Source: Mariniphaga sp964398855 (GTDB lineage: Bacteria; Bacteroidota; Bacteroidia; Bacteroidales; Prolixibacteraceae). From it: a DNA stretch of 64,000 bases. The notes beneath the pieces were generated by a model. That model was not told the DNA's origin and did not search any database. It worked only from the letters and a program-made list of their open reading frames with translations. Of this stretch, positions 1 through 8,331 are shown one piece after another (the stretch's first letter is position 1; each line of letters starts with the position of its first letter). The stretch is from assembly GCA_964398855.1 (NCBI GenBank), contig CAYNOQ010000003.1, positions 1 through 64,000 on the forward strand. Direction: 5' to 3'. The position numbers were made by a program, and so were the translations under genes.

Positions 1-59
1 ACATCAGTAAATAATTCAACGTCATTTTTCGCACAGCGAAAAATCTGTTTATTGCAAAA

Positions 60-110
60 GTCAATAAAAACTTATGTGTCCTAATGTGCCTATGTGGTTT
101 GTAAAAATCT
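60..110. repeat. Degenerate 'CTTAGTGTC'-like intergenic repeat
   Basis: This stretch reads cttatgtgtcctaatgtgcc followed by tatgtgg. It belongs to the same low-complexity family (variants of CTTAGTGTCTTAGTG) seen near 33531-33560 and, on both strands, at 58335-58365 and 58616-58645. It codes for nothing I can see. The rest of 1-129 shows no gene. Confidence 0.4.
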
Positions 111-129
111 AAGGAAAAACGAAATTCCA

Positions 130-285
130 TTTTATGCAAATCATGTAGCTGATTATCGTTTTTATATGGAAAATCGACTTATTTTATGCAAATCATATAG
201 TCGATTATCATTTTTACATAAAAAACAGGCTTGTTTTATGCAAATTATAAAATCAATTGTTACTTTTGCATAAGTTTAAATTTGT
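130..285. repeat. Three tandem diverged copies of a 52-bp unit
   Basis: Three copies start at 130, 182 and 234, exactly 52 bp apart. Each opens with TTTTATGCAAAT(C/T)AT and continues with a related GAT/CAATTRT..TTTT stretch. The last copy holds the -7-like TACTTTTG of the ATPase gene that follows. An 8-bp inverted repeat, AATCGACT (172-179) and AGTCGATT (199-206), spans the first junction. The unit could be a regulator-binding array or a decayed duplication of a promoter region; the sequence does not say which. Confidence 0.75.
261..268 (+). promoter_or_regulatory. Bacteroidota -7 promoter element upstream of ATPase gene
   Basis: TACTTTTG matches the Bacteroidota -7 consensus TAnnTTTG at all fixed positions and lies 23 nt before the ATG at 292, giving a short leader. 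No clear -33 TTG sits at the usual 18-21 nt spacing. Confidence 0.55.
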
Positions 286-291
286 AATGAA

Positions 292-1449
292 ATGGTTATC
301 GAAAGAGAAATAACTGCAAAAATCCGGAATATGGCTGAAAAGTTTCCCGTGATTACGCTTACGGGAGCACGTCAGTGTGGAAAATCTACTTTACTGAAAA
401 ACAGTTTTCCTGAGTATCGGTATGTCTCACTTGAAGATTTGGATGTGCGGCAGCTTGCTTTAGATGATCCGCGTGGATTTTTAAAAAACTTTCCCGAAAA
501 AACAATCATTGATGAAGCCCAGCAGGCTCCCCGGTTGTTTTCCTATATTCAGACAAAAGTGGATGAAGCCGGTGAAACAGGAATGTATATTTTGTCGGGC
601 TCCCACAATTTTTTGCTGATGGAGAGTATCACTCAAAGTCTTGCGGGACGGGTAGCCGCGCTGAAACTTGCACCGTTTTCGATTTATGAACTGGAGAATG
701 CGGAAAAATTACCGGCAGATATCAATCAATGGCTTTTTACCGGAGGGTATCCGCGTATATATGACAAAGCGATTGATCCGGTTGATTTTTATCCAAATTA
801 TCTGCAAACCTATGTGGAACGCGATGTGAGACTGCTGCGCAATATTGCTGATTTATCGGCATTTATACGTTTTTTGAAATTTTGCGCTGGAAGGATTGGT
901 CAGGTTTTAAATATCTCTTCCCTTGCAGTTGAGGCTGGTATCACTGTTTCGACTGCAAATGCATGGCTTTCCGTATTAGAAACCAGTTATGTGATATTCT
1001 TTTTGAAGCCCTACTACCGGAATTTCAATAAGCGCCTGACAAAAGCTCCAAAACTCTATTTTGCCGATACAGGTTTGGCTGCATCACTTCTTGGGCTTGA
1101 AAATTCCACACAGTTGTCAATGCACTATCTGCGCGGTGAACTTTTTGAAAACATGGTAATTGCGGAATATGTTAAGCGATTATATGCGCAGGGGAAAGAG
1201 CCGCAGATTTTTTATTGGCGCGACTCCAACCGGAATGAAGTGGATTTACTCATCGAAAGTGGCAGAAGTTTACAGGCAGTGGAAATCAAATCAGGTGCAA
1301 CCCTAAATGAAAGCTTCTTCAAAAATCTCCGCTATTTTCAATCTGTTGCACAACTGCCCAATGATTCATTGTCAGTTGTTTATGGTGGAGATGCTGACTT
1401 CATTACTTCTGGCGGAAAATACATTTCCTGGCGGAAGTGGCAAAAATAA
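292..1449 (+). CDS. AAA+ ATPase, DUF4143 family
   Basis: A 385-residue P-loop ATPase of the AAA_14/DUF4143 type, very common in Bacteroidota genomes and without an established cellular role. Visible parts are Walker A GARQCGKS (residues 25-32), Walker B TIIDE (71-75), a sensor-like SGSHNF near residue 103, a winged-helix-like stretch around 195-230, and a C-terminal region with YWRD..EVD (about 307-317) and EIKSG (about 331). The last resembles a PD-(D/E)XK nuclease fold. All key ATPase residues are present, unlike the relative at 54781-55956. It stands alone behind a 52-bp tandem repeat array and its own -7 element, and it converges on the GH92 gene at 1497. It has no sign of membrane or export signals, so a cytoplasmic protein is expected. 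The family assignment is firm; the function is not known. Confidence 0.85.
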   Translation: MVIEREITAKIRNMAEKFPVITLTGARQCGKSTLLKNSFPEYRYVSLEDLDVRQLALDDPRGFLKNFPEKTIIDEAQQAPRLFSYIQTKVDEAGETGMYILSGSHNFLLMESITQSLAGRVAALKLAPFSIYELENAEKLPADINQWLFTGGYPRIYDKAIDPVDFYPNYLQTYVERDVRLLRNIADLSAFIRFLKFCAGRIGQVLNISSLAVEAGITVSTANAWLSVLETSYVIFFLKPYYRNFNKRLTKAPKLYFADTGLAASLLGLENSTQLSMHYLRGELFENMVIAEYVKRLYAQGKEPQIFYWRDSNRNEVDLLIESGRSLQAVEIKSGATLNESFFKNLRYFQSVAQLPNDSLSVVYGGDADFITSGGKYISWRKWQK

Positions 1450-1496
1450 ATTTTGCCGTCTTCCGCCGGGAATTTTCCTTTAAAACCGCTGAAAAA

Positions 1497-3839
1497 CTAT
1501 TTTCCCCAGTTGGTATTGGGTTCAGGTCCCATTTCAAACTCCAACGTTCCGCCGTTTACAATTTCATCGTGTGAAATCCATACTCTGTTGAAGGGTTCGC
1601 CGTTTAGTTTTGCACTCTGGATATAGATATTTTCATCAGAATTATTCCGTGCAATCACCGTGAAATCCTTCTCTTTTTCTGTTTTCAGGGTAAGCTTTTC
1701 AAACAGCGGGCTGCCAATCATATATTTCGGGTCGCCGGGAGTAACCGGATAAATTCCCATGGCGCTCAGCACGTACCATGATGACAGCGAACCCATATCT
1801 TCATTTCCGCAAAGACCGCCCGGACCGGGTCTGTATAGTTGCGTCATAATTTGCCTGGCGCGGTACTGGGTTTTCCAGGGTTGCCCGGTAAAATTGTAGA
1901 GATAGGCAACGTGGTGCGATGGCTGGTTACCATGCACATACTGCCCGATTGTGCCTACAACACCAATATATTTTGGCGGAGTGATAATTGGACTCATTTC
2001 AAAAAAGGTGTCTAACTTTTCGATAAACTTTTCAGAACTTCCAAACAGATCGATCAATCCAGGAATATCGTGCTGAACCGACCAGATATACTGCCATGCG
2101 TTGGATTCGGTATAGTAGCGGTTGGGACGACGCCCCACCAGCAGTGGATCGAAATAACGATAGTAGGAGTGGTCGCCGTAAGTTACAATTTCCTGCTCTT
2201 TCCCGTCAATTGCTTCTAACCAGGAGCCGTCAGCCATGCGCGGGCGCATGAAATTTGTCTGGTTGTCCCACACATTTTTATAATAGTCTGCCCGATTCAT
2301 AAATAACTGATAGTCATCATCTTTGTTTAATGCTTTTGCCATTTGTGCGATACACCAGTCATCATAGGCAAATTCCATCGTTTTGGGCACCGACTCCGTT
2401 ACCCTGTCCACCGGAACGTATCCCAGTTCGTTGGTGTATTGCAGTCCTGACCGTGCAGCATCAATAGAAACCGGCGGTTCAGGAAATTTCAGCGCCTTGT
2501 CGCGCATTGCCTGATAAATAAAATCAACATCATAGTCGCGGAAACCCTTGAAGTAGGCATCTGCAATAACTGGCACCAAATGGTCGCCTACCATGCCTTC
2601 GCCAAATACATTTTGAAAATGCTGACCGGGAAGCCATCCATACTGCTTTGTCTTGTCAACAATTGATTTGATGAAATCGTTGATGTGGTCGGGAGCAATG
2701 AGCGTGAGCAGCGGATGTTGCGAACGGTAGGTGTCCCAGCAGGAGAAAGAGCCATAGAAATCATAACCGCCGGTGTCGTGGATTTTGCCGTCGCCGCCAA
2801 AATATTTTCCGTCAACATCCTGATTGATATATTGCGACAGCAGGGAGCGATAAACCGCCGTGTAAAAAATCTCTTTCTGCTCGGAAGTGGCGCCTTCAAT
2901 CTGGATTCTCGATAGCTCTTTTTCCCAGATTGTACGTGCATCATTTTTCACCTGCTCAAAATTCCAGTGGGGAAGCTCTTTTTCCATATTTTTTCTGGCG
3001 CCTTCAACGCTCACATAAGAGATTGCCACCTTCACAAGCACTTCTTCGTTTTCGGAAGTGTTATAGGTTACAAACGCACCGACACTTTTCCCGCGTTCGG
3101 CATTTTTATAGGCGAAGACAGCTCCGCCCGATTCCGGTGAGGCGTATTCGGAATCAAATGTTCCGTAATAATAGAACGGCTTGCTGAACTCTGCGACGAA
3201 ATAGATAGTTCCCGGACCGTCGGTTTTTTCGCCTTCAATTCTCCGGTCGTTGATTATCCGCACTTCTGCCCGGTCATTTTCATCTTTACTTCCAATCTGA
3301 TGTCCCAAATCCATGATGATTCGCGCATTATCTGTTTCGGGAAAAGTGTATCTATGAAATGCAACCCTCTGGGTTGTAGTCAGTTCGGCGTTTACGCCAT
3401 AATCTTCCAAAAAAACAGAGTAGTAGCCCGGCGAAGCAGTTTCGCGCGAGTGACTGAACCGGGAGCGATACCCGGAATCGGGATTGTTGTCAGTTCCGGG
3501 AATAATCTGAAGCTGTTCGTTAACGGTTGGCATAAGCAAAATATCACCGCCGTCAACCATTCCCACTCCGCTCCAGTGCGTGTGGCTGAACCCCATAATT
3601 GATTTTGCCTGATAAACATAGCCGCTGCAGTGCGTCCACCCTTCGGTGCCGGTGTCGGGACTTACGTGCACCATGGCAAACGGAAGTGACGCACCGGGGA
3701 AGGTGTGCCCGTAAAAGTCAGTGCCCAAAAACGGATTCACGTGGTCTGACAGATCATTTGTCTGCACCGTTTGGCACGAATAGAAAACACTTGAAAAAAT
3801 CAAGATTGTTGCAATTGTTAATAATTTTCCTGATTTCAT
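1497..3839 (-). CDS. GH92 alpha-mannosidase-like lipoprotein with Gln at the general-acid site
   Basis: A 780-residue family 92 glycoside hydrolase (exo-acting, calcium-dependent, inverting alpha-mannosidases). An N-terminal signal ending in a lipobox (VFYSC, about residues 18-22) suggests an outer-membrane or periplasmic lipoprotein. Family hallmarks are NPFLGTDFYGHTFPGA near residue 36, GFSHTHWSG near 85 and GNEDMGSLSSWYVLSAMG near 688. In the signature that reads HGNEPSHH in most members, and in both other GH92 proteins here, this one reads HGNQPSHH. The Gln is residue 639, codon CAG at 1925-1923. That position is the catalytic acid (Glu533 in Bt3990 as I recall). Natural Gln there is known from enzymes cleaving mannose-1-phospho-6-mannose, where the leaving group needs no proton. 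I therefore infer a mannosyl-phosphate uncapping role. It is divergent from the second GH92 gene and has its own promoter. Confidence 0.92.
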   Translation of the reverse strand: MKSGKLLTIATILIFSSVFYSCQTVQTNDLSDHVNPFLGTDFYGHTFPGASLPFAMVHVSPDTGTEGWTHCSGYVYQAKSIMGFSHTHWSGVGMVDGGDILLMPTVNEQLQIIPGTDNNPDSGYRSRFSHSRETASPGYYSVFLEDYGVNAELTTTQRVAFHRYTFPETDNARIIMDLGHQIGSKDENDRAEVRIINDRRIEGEKTDGPGTIYFVAEFSKPFYYYGTFDSEYASPESGGAVFAYKNAERGKSVGAFVTYNTSENEEVLVKVAISYVSVEGARKNMEKELPHWNFEQVKNDARTIWEKELSRIQIEGATSEQKEIFYTAVYRSLLSQYINQDVDGKYFGGDGKIHDTGGYDFYGSFSCWDTYRSQHPLLTLIAPDHINDFIKSIVDKTKQYGWLPGQHFQNVFGEGMVGDHLVPVIADAYFKGFRDYDVDFIYQAMRDKALKFPEPPVSIDAARSGLQYTNELGYVPVDRVTESVPKTMEFAYDDWCIAQMAKALNKDDDYQLFMNRADYYKNVWDNQTNFMRPRMADGSWLEAIDGKEQEIVTYGDHSYYRYFDPLLVGRRPNRYYTESNAWQYIWSVQHDIPGLIDLFGSSEKFIEKLDTFFEMSPIITPPKYIGVVGTIGQYVHGNQPSHHVAYLYNFTGQPWKTQYRARQIMTQLYRPGPGGLCGNEDMGSLSSWYVLSAMGIYPVTPGDPKYMIGSPLFEKLTLKTEKEKDFTVIARNNSDENIYIQSAKLNGEPFNRVWISHDEIVNGGTLEFEMGPEPNTNWGK

Positions 3840-3886
3840 AATTGTTAAAAATTGGTTACTCTGTTTTTTATTAAGAATTTTAACCC

Positions 3887-3915
3887 CAAAGATAAATGTT
3901 GAATTATAAAAACAA
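3887..3915 (-). promoter_or_regulatory. Bacteroidota-type promoter for the minus-strand GH92 gene
   Basis: Read on the minus strand, TTG (3915-3913), an 18-nt spacer and TATCTTTG (3894-3887) match the -33/-7 pattern TTG-N18-TAnnTTTG. The start codon follows about 48 nt downstream of the -7 element. The same TATCTTTG hexanucleotide core recurs upstream of the restriction enzyme and sufB genes. Confidence 0.65.
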
Positions 3916-3994
3916 GCATAGGGTTAATTTTCTATTTATAATGAGTAATAAAACAGAAGTTTTATTGTCTGTGAACCTCTTTTTTTGTTAGTGA

Positions 3995-4006
3995 TAAACC
4001 GTTTTA
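3995..4006. promoter_or_regulatory. Candidate LacI-family operator (site 1)
   Basis: TAAACCGTTTTA is a 12-bp near-palindrome (10 of 12 positions symmetric) with the central CG typical of LacI-family operators. Its exact reverse complement occurs at 14053-14064, before the ROK gene and just after the only LacI-type regulator gene of the window. Here it covers the -33 region of the promoter whose -7 element is at 4023-4030, a position suited to repression. Confidence 0.55.
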
Positions 4007-4022
4007 GGTAATTTCAATTTTG

Positions 4023-4030
4023 TAAATTTG
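4023..4030 (+). promoter_or_regulatory. -7 promoter element for the GH92/phosphatase operon
   Basis: TAAATTTG is a full match to TAnnTTTG. It contains the TTG codon at 4028, so translation cannot sensibly begin there; the ATG at 4064 leaves a leader of roughly 25-30 nt. No clear -33 TTG is seen, which fits a regulated promoter, and the candidate operator lies in that place. Confidence 0.6.
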
Positions 4031-4063
4031 CATCGCTTTTTAATTCGATTGGAAAAAAGTAGA

Positions 4064-6997
4064 ATGAAAAAATTCAGTAGGCTCAGTTTTTATCCGGCTT
4101 TTGTCCTGATTGTTTTTATCGCTTCCTGCTCAGGCAGACAGCAGATACCTGATTTAGCCGGCTATGTTGATCCGTTCATCGGTACGGACGGACACGGACA
4201 TACTTTCCCTGGAGCCACTGTTCCTTTTGGCATGGCACAGATAAGCCCTGATACACGCTGGGCAGACTGGGACGGATCGTCGGGCTATCACTATTCCGAT
4301 AATACCATCATGGGATTCAGTCAGACCCACCTGAGTGGAACCGGCGCTCCCGAGTATTGCGATGTGCTGCTGATGCCCACAGTTGGAGAAATACAGATTC
4401 TGGCGGGCGATGAAGAAGATTCAAAAACCGGATATCGTTCTGCTTTCAGCCACGACAATGAATTTGCTTCTCCCGGATATTACAGCGTGCTGCTGGACGA
4501 TTATGGTGTAAAAGCTGAGCTGACTGCCACAAAGCGAACCGGTTTTCATCGCTATACATTTCCGGCTTCGGAAGAAGCAAACATCATTCTTGATCTCAAA
4601 AACCGCGATTATGTGGTGAATTCATATCTTGACGTGATCAGTGATACTGAAATTTCCGGTTTGCGGCTATCCAAAAGAGGATCGGTTACTGAGCAATATG
4701 TATTTTTTTATGCAGTTTTTTCAAAACCTTTTAAAGAATATGGAATTGCGCTGAATGATACGATAATAGGAGCTGCCAAGAGGGGAGAAGGACAGAATGT
4801 TAAAGCATTTTTTAGATTTGATACTGCTGAAGATGAGCAAATTCAGATAAAAATTGGTATTTCGGCAGTGGATGCTGAAGGTGCACGAAAAAACCTGGAA
4901 GCAGAGAATAAGGGCTGGAATTTCGACAGCGTTGCAAATGATGCCCGTGATGAGTGGAACAAACTCTTGTCAAAAATTGAGGTAGAAGGCGGCACTGAAA
5001 GGCAGCGCCGTATTTTTTACACGGCACTCTATCACACTGCCATTGCGCCCAATATTTTTGAAGATGTAGATAAAAGATACCGCGGGATTGACCATAAAGT
5101 GCATCAATCTGCGGGGTTTACCAATTACACGGTATTTTCGCTTTGGGATACATTTCGTGCACATCTGCCCCTGTATTCTATTATTGACCCTTTGCGTTAT
5201 CAGGAGTTCGTAAAGACATTTCTCAATATGTATAAAATAGGCGGGAAGCTGCCTCAGTGGGAGCTTGCCGGAAATGAAACCGGAGGAATGATTGGCTATC
5301 ACACCCATTCGGTAATTGTTGACGGATACAGGAAAGGCATCCGGGATTTTGATGCCGCACTTGCATTTCAGGCGATGAAGGAGCGGGTGGAAAATATTCG
5401 CTACTACAAAGACCTTGGTTTTATCCCTTCCGACAAAGAGAGCGGTTCGGTTTCAAAAGTGATGGAATATTCATACAATGACTGGAGCATGGCTCAGATG
5501 GCTGAAATACTCGAAGAGAAAGAGGTTTATAATGATTACATCTACCGGGCACAATCCTACAAAAATATGTATGATGCAGCCACCGGATTTATGCGCCCGA
5601 AAAACAGCCGGCGAAAATGGGTTTCGCCTTTCGACCCGGCAGAGGGAAGCGAGCATTTCGTTGAAGGAAACTCCTATCAGTACAGCCTGTTTGCACCGCA
5701 CGACGTGAACGGACTGATAGAGCTTATTGGCGGTGACGATAAGTTTGTTGAATGGATGGACACCCTGTTTGTTAAAGAGTCCGGACATGATGACGGCGTA
5801 ATAGATGCAACCGGCTTAATCGGGCAGTATGCACATGGGAATGAGCCAAGTCATCACATGGCTTATTTATACAATTATGCCGGAAAACCATGGAAAACGC
5901 AGGAAATTGTCAGCGAGATTCTGGAAACCATGTATGATGATCAGCCCGACGGGCTGAGTGGAAATGAAGATTGCGGACAAATGTCGGCTTGGTATATTCT
6001 GAGTGCTATGGGGTTTTACCAGGTGTGTCCCGGAACGCCTGAATACATTATCGGAACTCCAATTTTTGATAAAGTAACCATTCATCTGGAAAACGGGAAA
6101 GATTTTATAATCAAGGCAAACCGTGTTTCTGATAAAAATATCTATATCCAGTCAGCCACATTAAATGGTAAACCGCTGACCAAATCGTGGTTTCCGCATG
6201 AAGATATTCTGAGCGGCTCGGAGCTGGTTTTTGAAATGGGACCGAAACCTAATAAAGAGTGGGGAGCAAGAAAGGAAGATCGTCCGGCTTCTGAAAAATA
6301 CGAGCCTGCAGCAGAACTGCCTTATGCAATCACTGATGATGAGTTTTTTCTTGAATCTGCAAAAATTTCCCTAATCTGTGATGACAAGGATTGTGAGATA
6401 CGCTACACAACGGACGGAACCCGCCCGACAAAAAAATCAGCTCTTTTTGAGCATCCCATAATTTTGGAAAATACTACCCAAATCCGTTTTGCTTCTTTTA
6501 AGGAAGGATTGCTGCCAAGCCGTCCGGTTTCGGCAAATGTCAGAAAAATTGATTTTACCGGATTTGAAAATTATGAAAAATTGGGAGATTTTAGACCGGG
6601 TTTAAAATATCAATATTTTGAGGTCGAAATTATGGAGCCGGAAGACCTGGATAGTTGTGAACCTGTGGAAACGGGTGTTCTTCCCAATTTGACCATTGAT
6701 CAGCGCAGAAGGGAAGATTACTTCGGCTACATCTGGAACGGTTACCTTGACATTCCGCGGGACGGGGTTTACACTTTTTCTATCAAAGTGAATGATCAGT
6801 GTGTGTTATATCTTGACGGAAAGGAGTTTATGCGCAGCGGATTTAAAACGGTGGCTCTGAGGAGAGGAAAATATAAAGTGACGGAAAAATATTTTCAGCT
6901 TGGAGCAAAGAAATTTAATATTGTGAACTGGAAAGGTCCCGGAATCGAAGAACAGGAAATCCCGGGAAGTGCCTTTTTCCACAGAGAAGATGATTGA
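4064..6997 (+). CDS. GH92 alpha-mannosidase lipoprotein with chitobiase-C-like and PA14-like domains
   Basis: A 977-residue GH92 enzyme. I start it at ATG 4064 rather than the in-frame TTG at 4028, because that TTG lies within the -7 element and the ATG gives a standard lipoprotein signal (MKKFSRLS..FIASC). The catalytic module covers about residues 25-740, with DPFIGTDGHGHTFPGA, HGNEPSHH (general acid Glu594, codon at 5843) and GNEDCGQMSAWYILSAMG. After it come a chitobiase/hexosaminidase C-terminal-like domain (RYTTDGTRPT) and a PA14-like domain (LKYQYFEV, YFGYIWNGYLDIP, LYLDGKEF). PA14 domains often bind or help process glycans. The phosphoesterase at 24114 has the same kind of C-terminal domain, suggesting both act on one substrate. 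The next gene, a phosphatase, starts 17-38 nt downstream, so the two are probably cotranscribed. Confidence 0.93.
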   Translation: MKKFSRLSFYPAFVLIVFIASCSGRQQIPDLAGYVDPFIGTDGHGHTFPGATVPFGMAQISPDTRWADWDGSSGYHYSDNTIMGFSQTHLSGTGAPEYCDVLLMPTVGEIQILAGDEEDSKTGYRSAFSHDNEFASPGYYSVLLDDYGVKAELTATKRTGFHRYTFPASEEANIILDLKNRDYVVNSYLDVISDTEISGLRLSKRGSVTEQYVFFYAVFSKPFKEYGIALNDTIIGAAKRGEGQNVKAFFRFDTAEDEQIQIKIGISAVDAEGARKNLEAENKGWNFDSVANDARDEWNKLLSKIEVEGGTERQRRIFYTALYHTAIAPNIFEDVDKRYRGIDHKVHQSAGFTNYTVFSLWDTFRAHLPLYSIIDPLRYQEFVKTFLNMYKIGGKLPQWELAGNETGGMIGYHTHSVIVDGYRKGIRDFDAALAFQAMKERVENIRYYKDLGFIPSDKESGSVSKVMEYSYNDWSMAQMAEILEEKEVYNDYIYRAQSYKNMYDAATGFMRPKNSRRKWVSPFDPAEGSEHFVEGNSYQYSLFAPHDVNGLIELIGGDDKFVEWMDTLFVKESGHDDGVIDATGLIGQYAHGNEPSHHMAYLYNYAGKPWKTQEIVSEILETMYDDQPDGLSGNEDCGQMSAWYILSAMGFYQVCPGTPEYIIGTPIFDKVTIHLENGKDFIIKANRVSDKNIYIQSATLNGKPLTKSWFPHEDILSGSELVFEMGPKPNKEWGARKEDRPASEKYEPAAELPYAITDDEFFLESAKISLICDDKDCEIRYTTDGTRPTKKSALFEHPIILENTTQIRFASFKEGLLPSRPVSANVRKIDFTGFENYEKLGDFRPGLKYQYFEVEIMEPEDLDSCEPVETGVLPNLTIDQRRREDYFGYIWNGYLDIPRDGVYTFSIKVNDQCVLYLDGKEFMRSGFKTVALRRGKYKVTEKYFQLGAKKFNIVNWKGPGIEEQEIPGSAFFHREDD

Positions 6998-7035
6998 AAC
7001 AAATTTTTAATAATATGATTTTTAAAACAGAGAAG

Positions 7036-8298
7036 ATGAGAAGCAGAAAGAGATTGTTCCCTTTGATTATTATGATTTTGTGGTCGGTAACGCTTGCTGC
7101 ACAGGTTAATGCGCCTACGCCGATTCCCGACAGGATTGTTGTCAATCCGGGAGAAAACCCCTATACGACTATCGCCGTTAACTGGCGTACCGATACTTCG
7201 GTTTCGGAAGGTTTTTGCGAGTTTATGCCGGCGCCGGAAGGGCGGGTGATTGCAGAAAACGTAAAATCTTTTCGGGCAACTACCACCACAAAAGAGTATA
7301 ATTTTACCAATAAGGACGGCTCGGTTGAGCCAACGATCCGGTCGAATCACCACTCCTATGTGCTGACCGGGCTGGAAGCAGGAAAAAGATATATTTACCG
7401 CGTTGGTGCCGGAGATAACTGGAGCGAGTGGTTTGAATATATTTCACCGGTTGCCGGAGAAAAAATTTCATTTGTCTATTTTGGCGATCCGCAGGTGGAC
7501 CTGAAATCTCAGTTTTCAAGGGTTATCCGTGCTGCATACAGGCATCAGCCCGATTGTGCTTTCATGGTCTATGCCGGAGATCTGATTAACCGTTCGGGGC
7601 GCGATATTGAGTGGGATGAGTGGTTTTACGCCGGTTCTCATATTCTGGCAACTATTCCACAAATGATGACTCCGGGAAACCACGACTACAGGGATGGAGT
7701 TCTTGACCCCCACTGGAATGCGCAGTTTACACTTCCCGCCAACGGAGCAAAAGGAGTGGAGGGGTCCTGTTATTATGTTGATTATCAGAATTTGCGTTTT
7801 ATTTCAATCGATAGTGGTGCTGAAAATGAGCTGCGTAAGGAAGGCGGAGTTATATTGGAAGCGCAAAAACAATGGCTCACGTCAGTTCTGGAGTCAAATA
7901 CCAAAAAATGGGTAATTCTCATCACGCATCTGCCGTTTTATTCACCAAAGCAGAATCGTGACAATAAACATATTCGCCAAAATTTTCAACCTATTATTGA
8001 AAAATATAAAGTGGATCTGGTTTTAACCGGACACGACCACTCCTACGCACGCGGCAGGGCATCAGATAATCCGTTGGAAAAACAACCCATTATGTATGTT
8101 ACATCTGTCAGCGGACCCAAACTAAGCGATGTTGGAGACAAGGAGTGGATAGAGTTTTCTGGCGAGCACAAGCAGCTCTACCAGATTATCACCATTGACA
8201 ATAATAAGCTGCAATATGAATCCTACGCCGGAGACGGAAGCCTGTTTGACCAGTTTTCCATCAAAAAGAGCGGCAAGGGAAAGAACAAATTCAGATAG
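7036..8298 (+). CDS. Secreted purple-acid-phosphatase-like metallophosphoesterase
   Basis: About 420 residues. The start is uncertain: ATG 7036 gives a compact signal peptide (MRSRKRLFPLIIMILW..AQ), ATG 7015 adds seven residues, and a TTG at 6994 overlaps the GH92 stop. A purple-acid-phosphatase N-terminal fibronectin-like domain (IVVNPGENPYTTIAVNWRTD) precedes a calcineurin-like catalytic domain. The latter carries the five metal-binding blocks FGDPQ, YAGDL, GNHD, THLPF and TGHDHSYARG. The family hydrolyses phosphomonoesters using two metal ions. Lying between a PA14-GH92 gene and sugar transporters, it most likely removes phosphate from sugars in the periplasm, for instance mannose 6-phosphate exposed after uncapping. 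That substrate is inference. Confidence 0.87.
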   Translation: MRSRKRLFPLIIMILWSVTLAAQVNAPTPIPDRIVVNPGENPYTTIAVNWRTDTSVSEGFCEFMPAPEGRVIAENVKSFRATTTTKEYNFTNKDGSVEPTIRSNHHSYVLTGLEAGKRYIYRVGAGDNWSEWFEYISPVAGEKISFVYFGDPQVDLKSQFSRVIRAAYRHQPDCAFMVYAGDLINRSGRDIEWDEWFYAGSHILATIPQMMTPGNHDYRDGVLDPHWNAQFTLPANGAKGVEGSCYYVDYQNLRFISIDSGAENELRKEGGVILEAQKQWLTSVLESNTKKWVILITHLPFYSPKQNRDNKHIRQNFQPIIEKYKVDLVLTGHDHSYARGRASDNPLEKQPIMYVTSVSGPKLSDVGDKEWIEFSGEHKQLYQIITIDNNKLQYESYAGDGSLFDQFSIKKSGKGKNKFR

Positions 8299-8331
8299 CG
8301 AAAGGATTATTTATAAAAAACAGCAGATTTT

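Noticed and set aside
2588..3187. Several open frames overlapping the first GH92 gene on both strands
   Set aside because: They are shadows of a long, well-conserved gene and resemble no known protein; the same holds for the other nested frames throughout the window.
4028..4063. Upstream TTG start for the second GH92 gene
   Set aside because: The TTG lies within the -7 promoter element, and ATG 4064 gives a normal lipoprotein signal.
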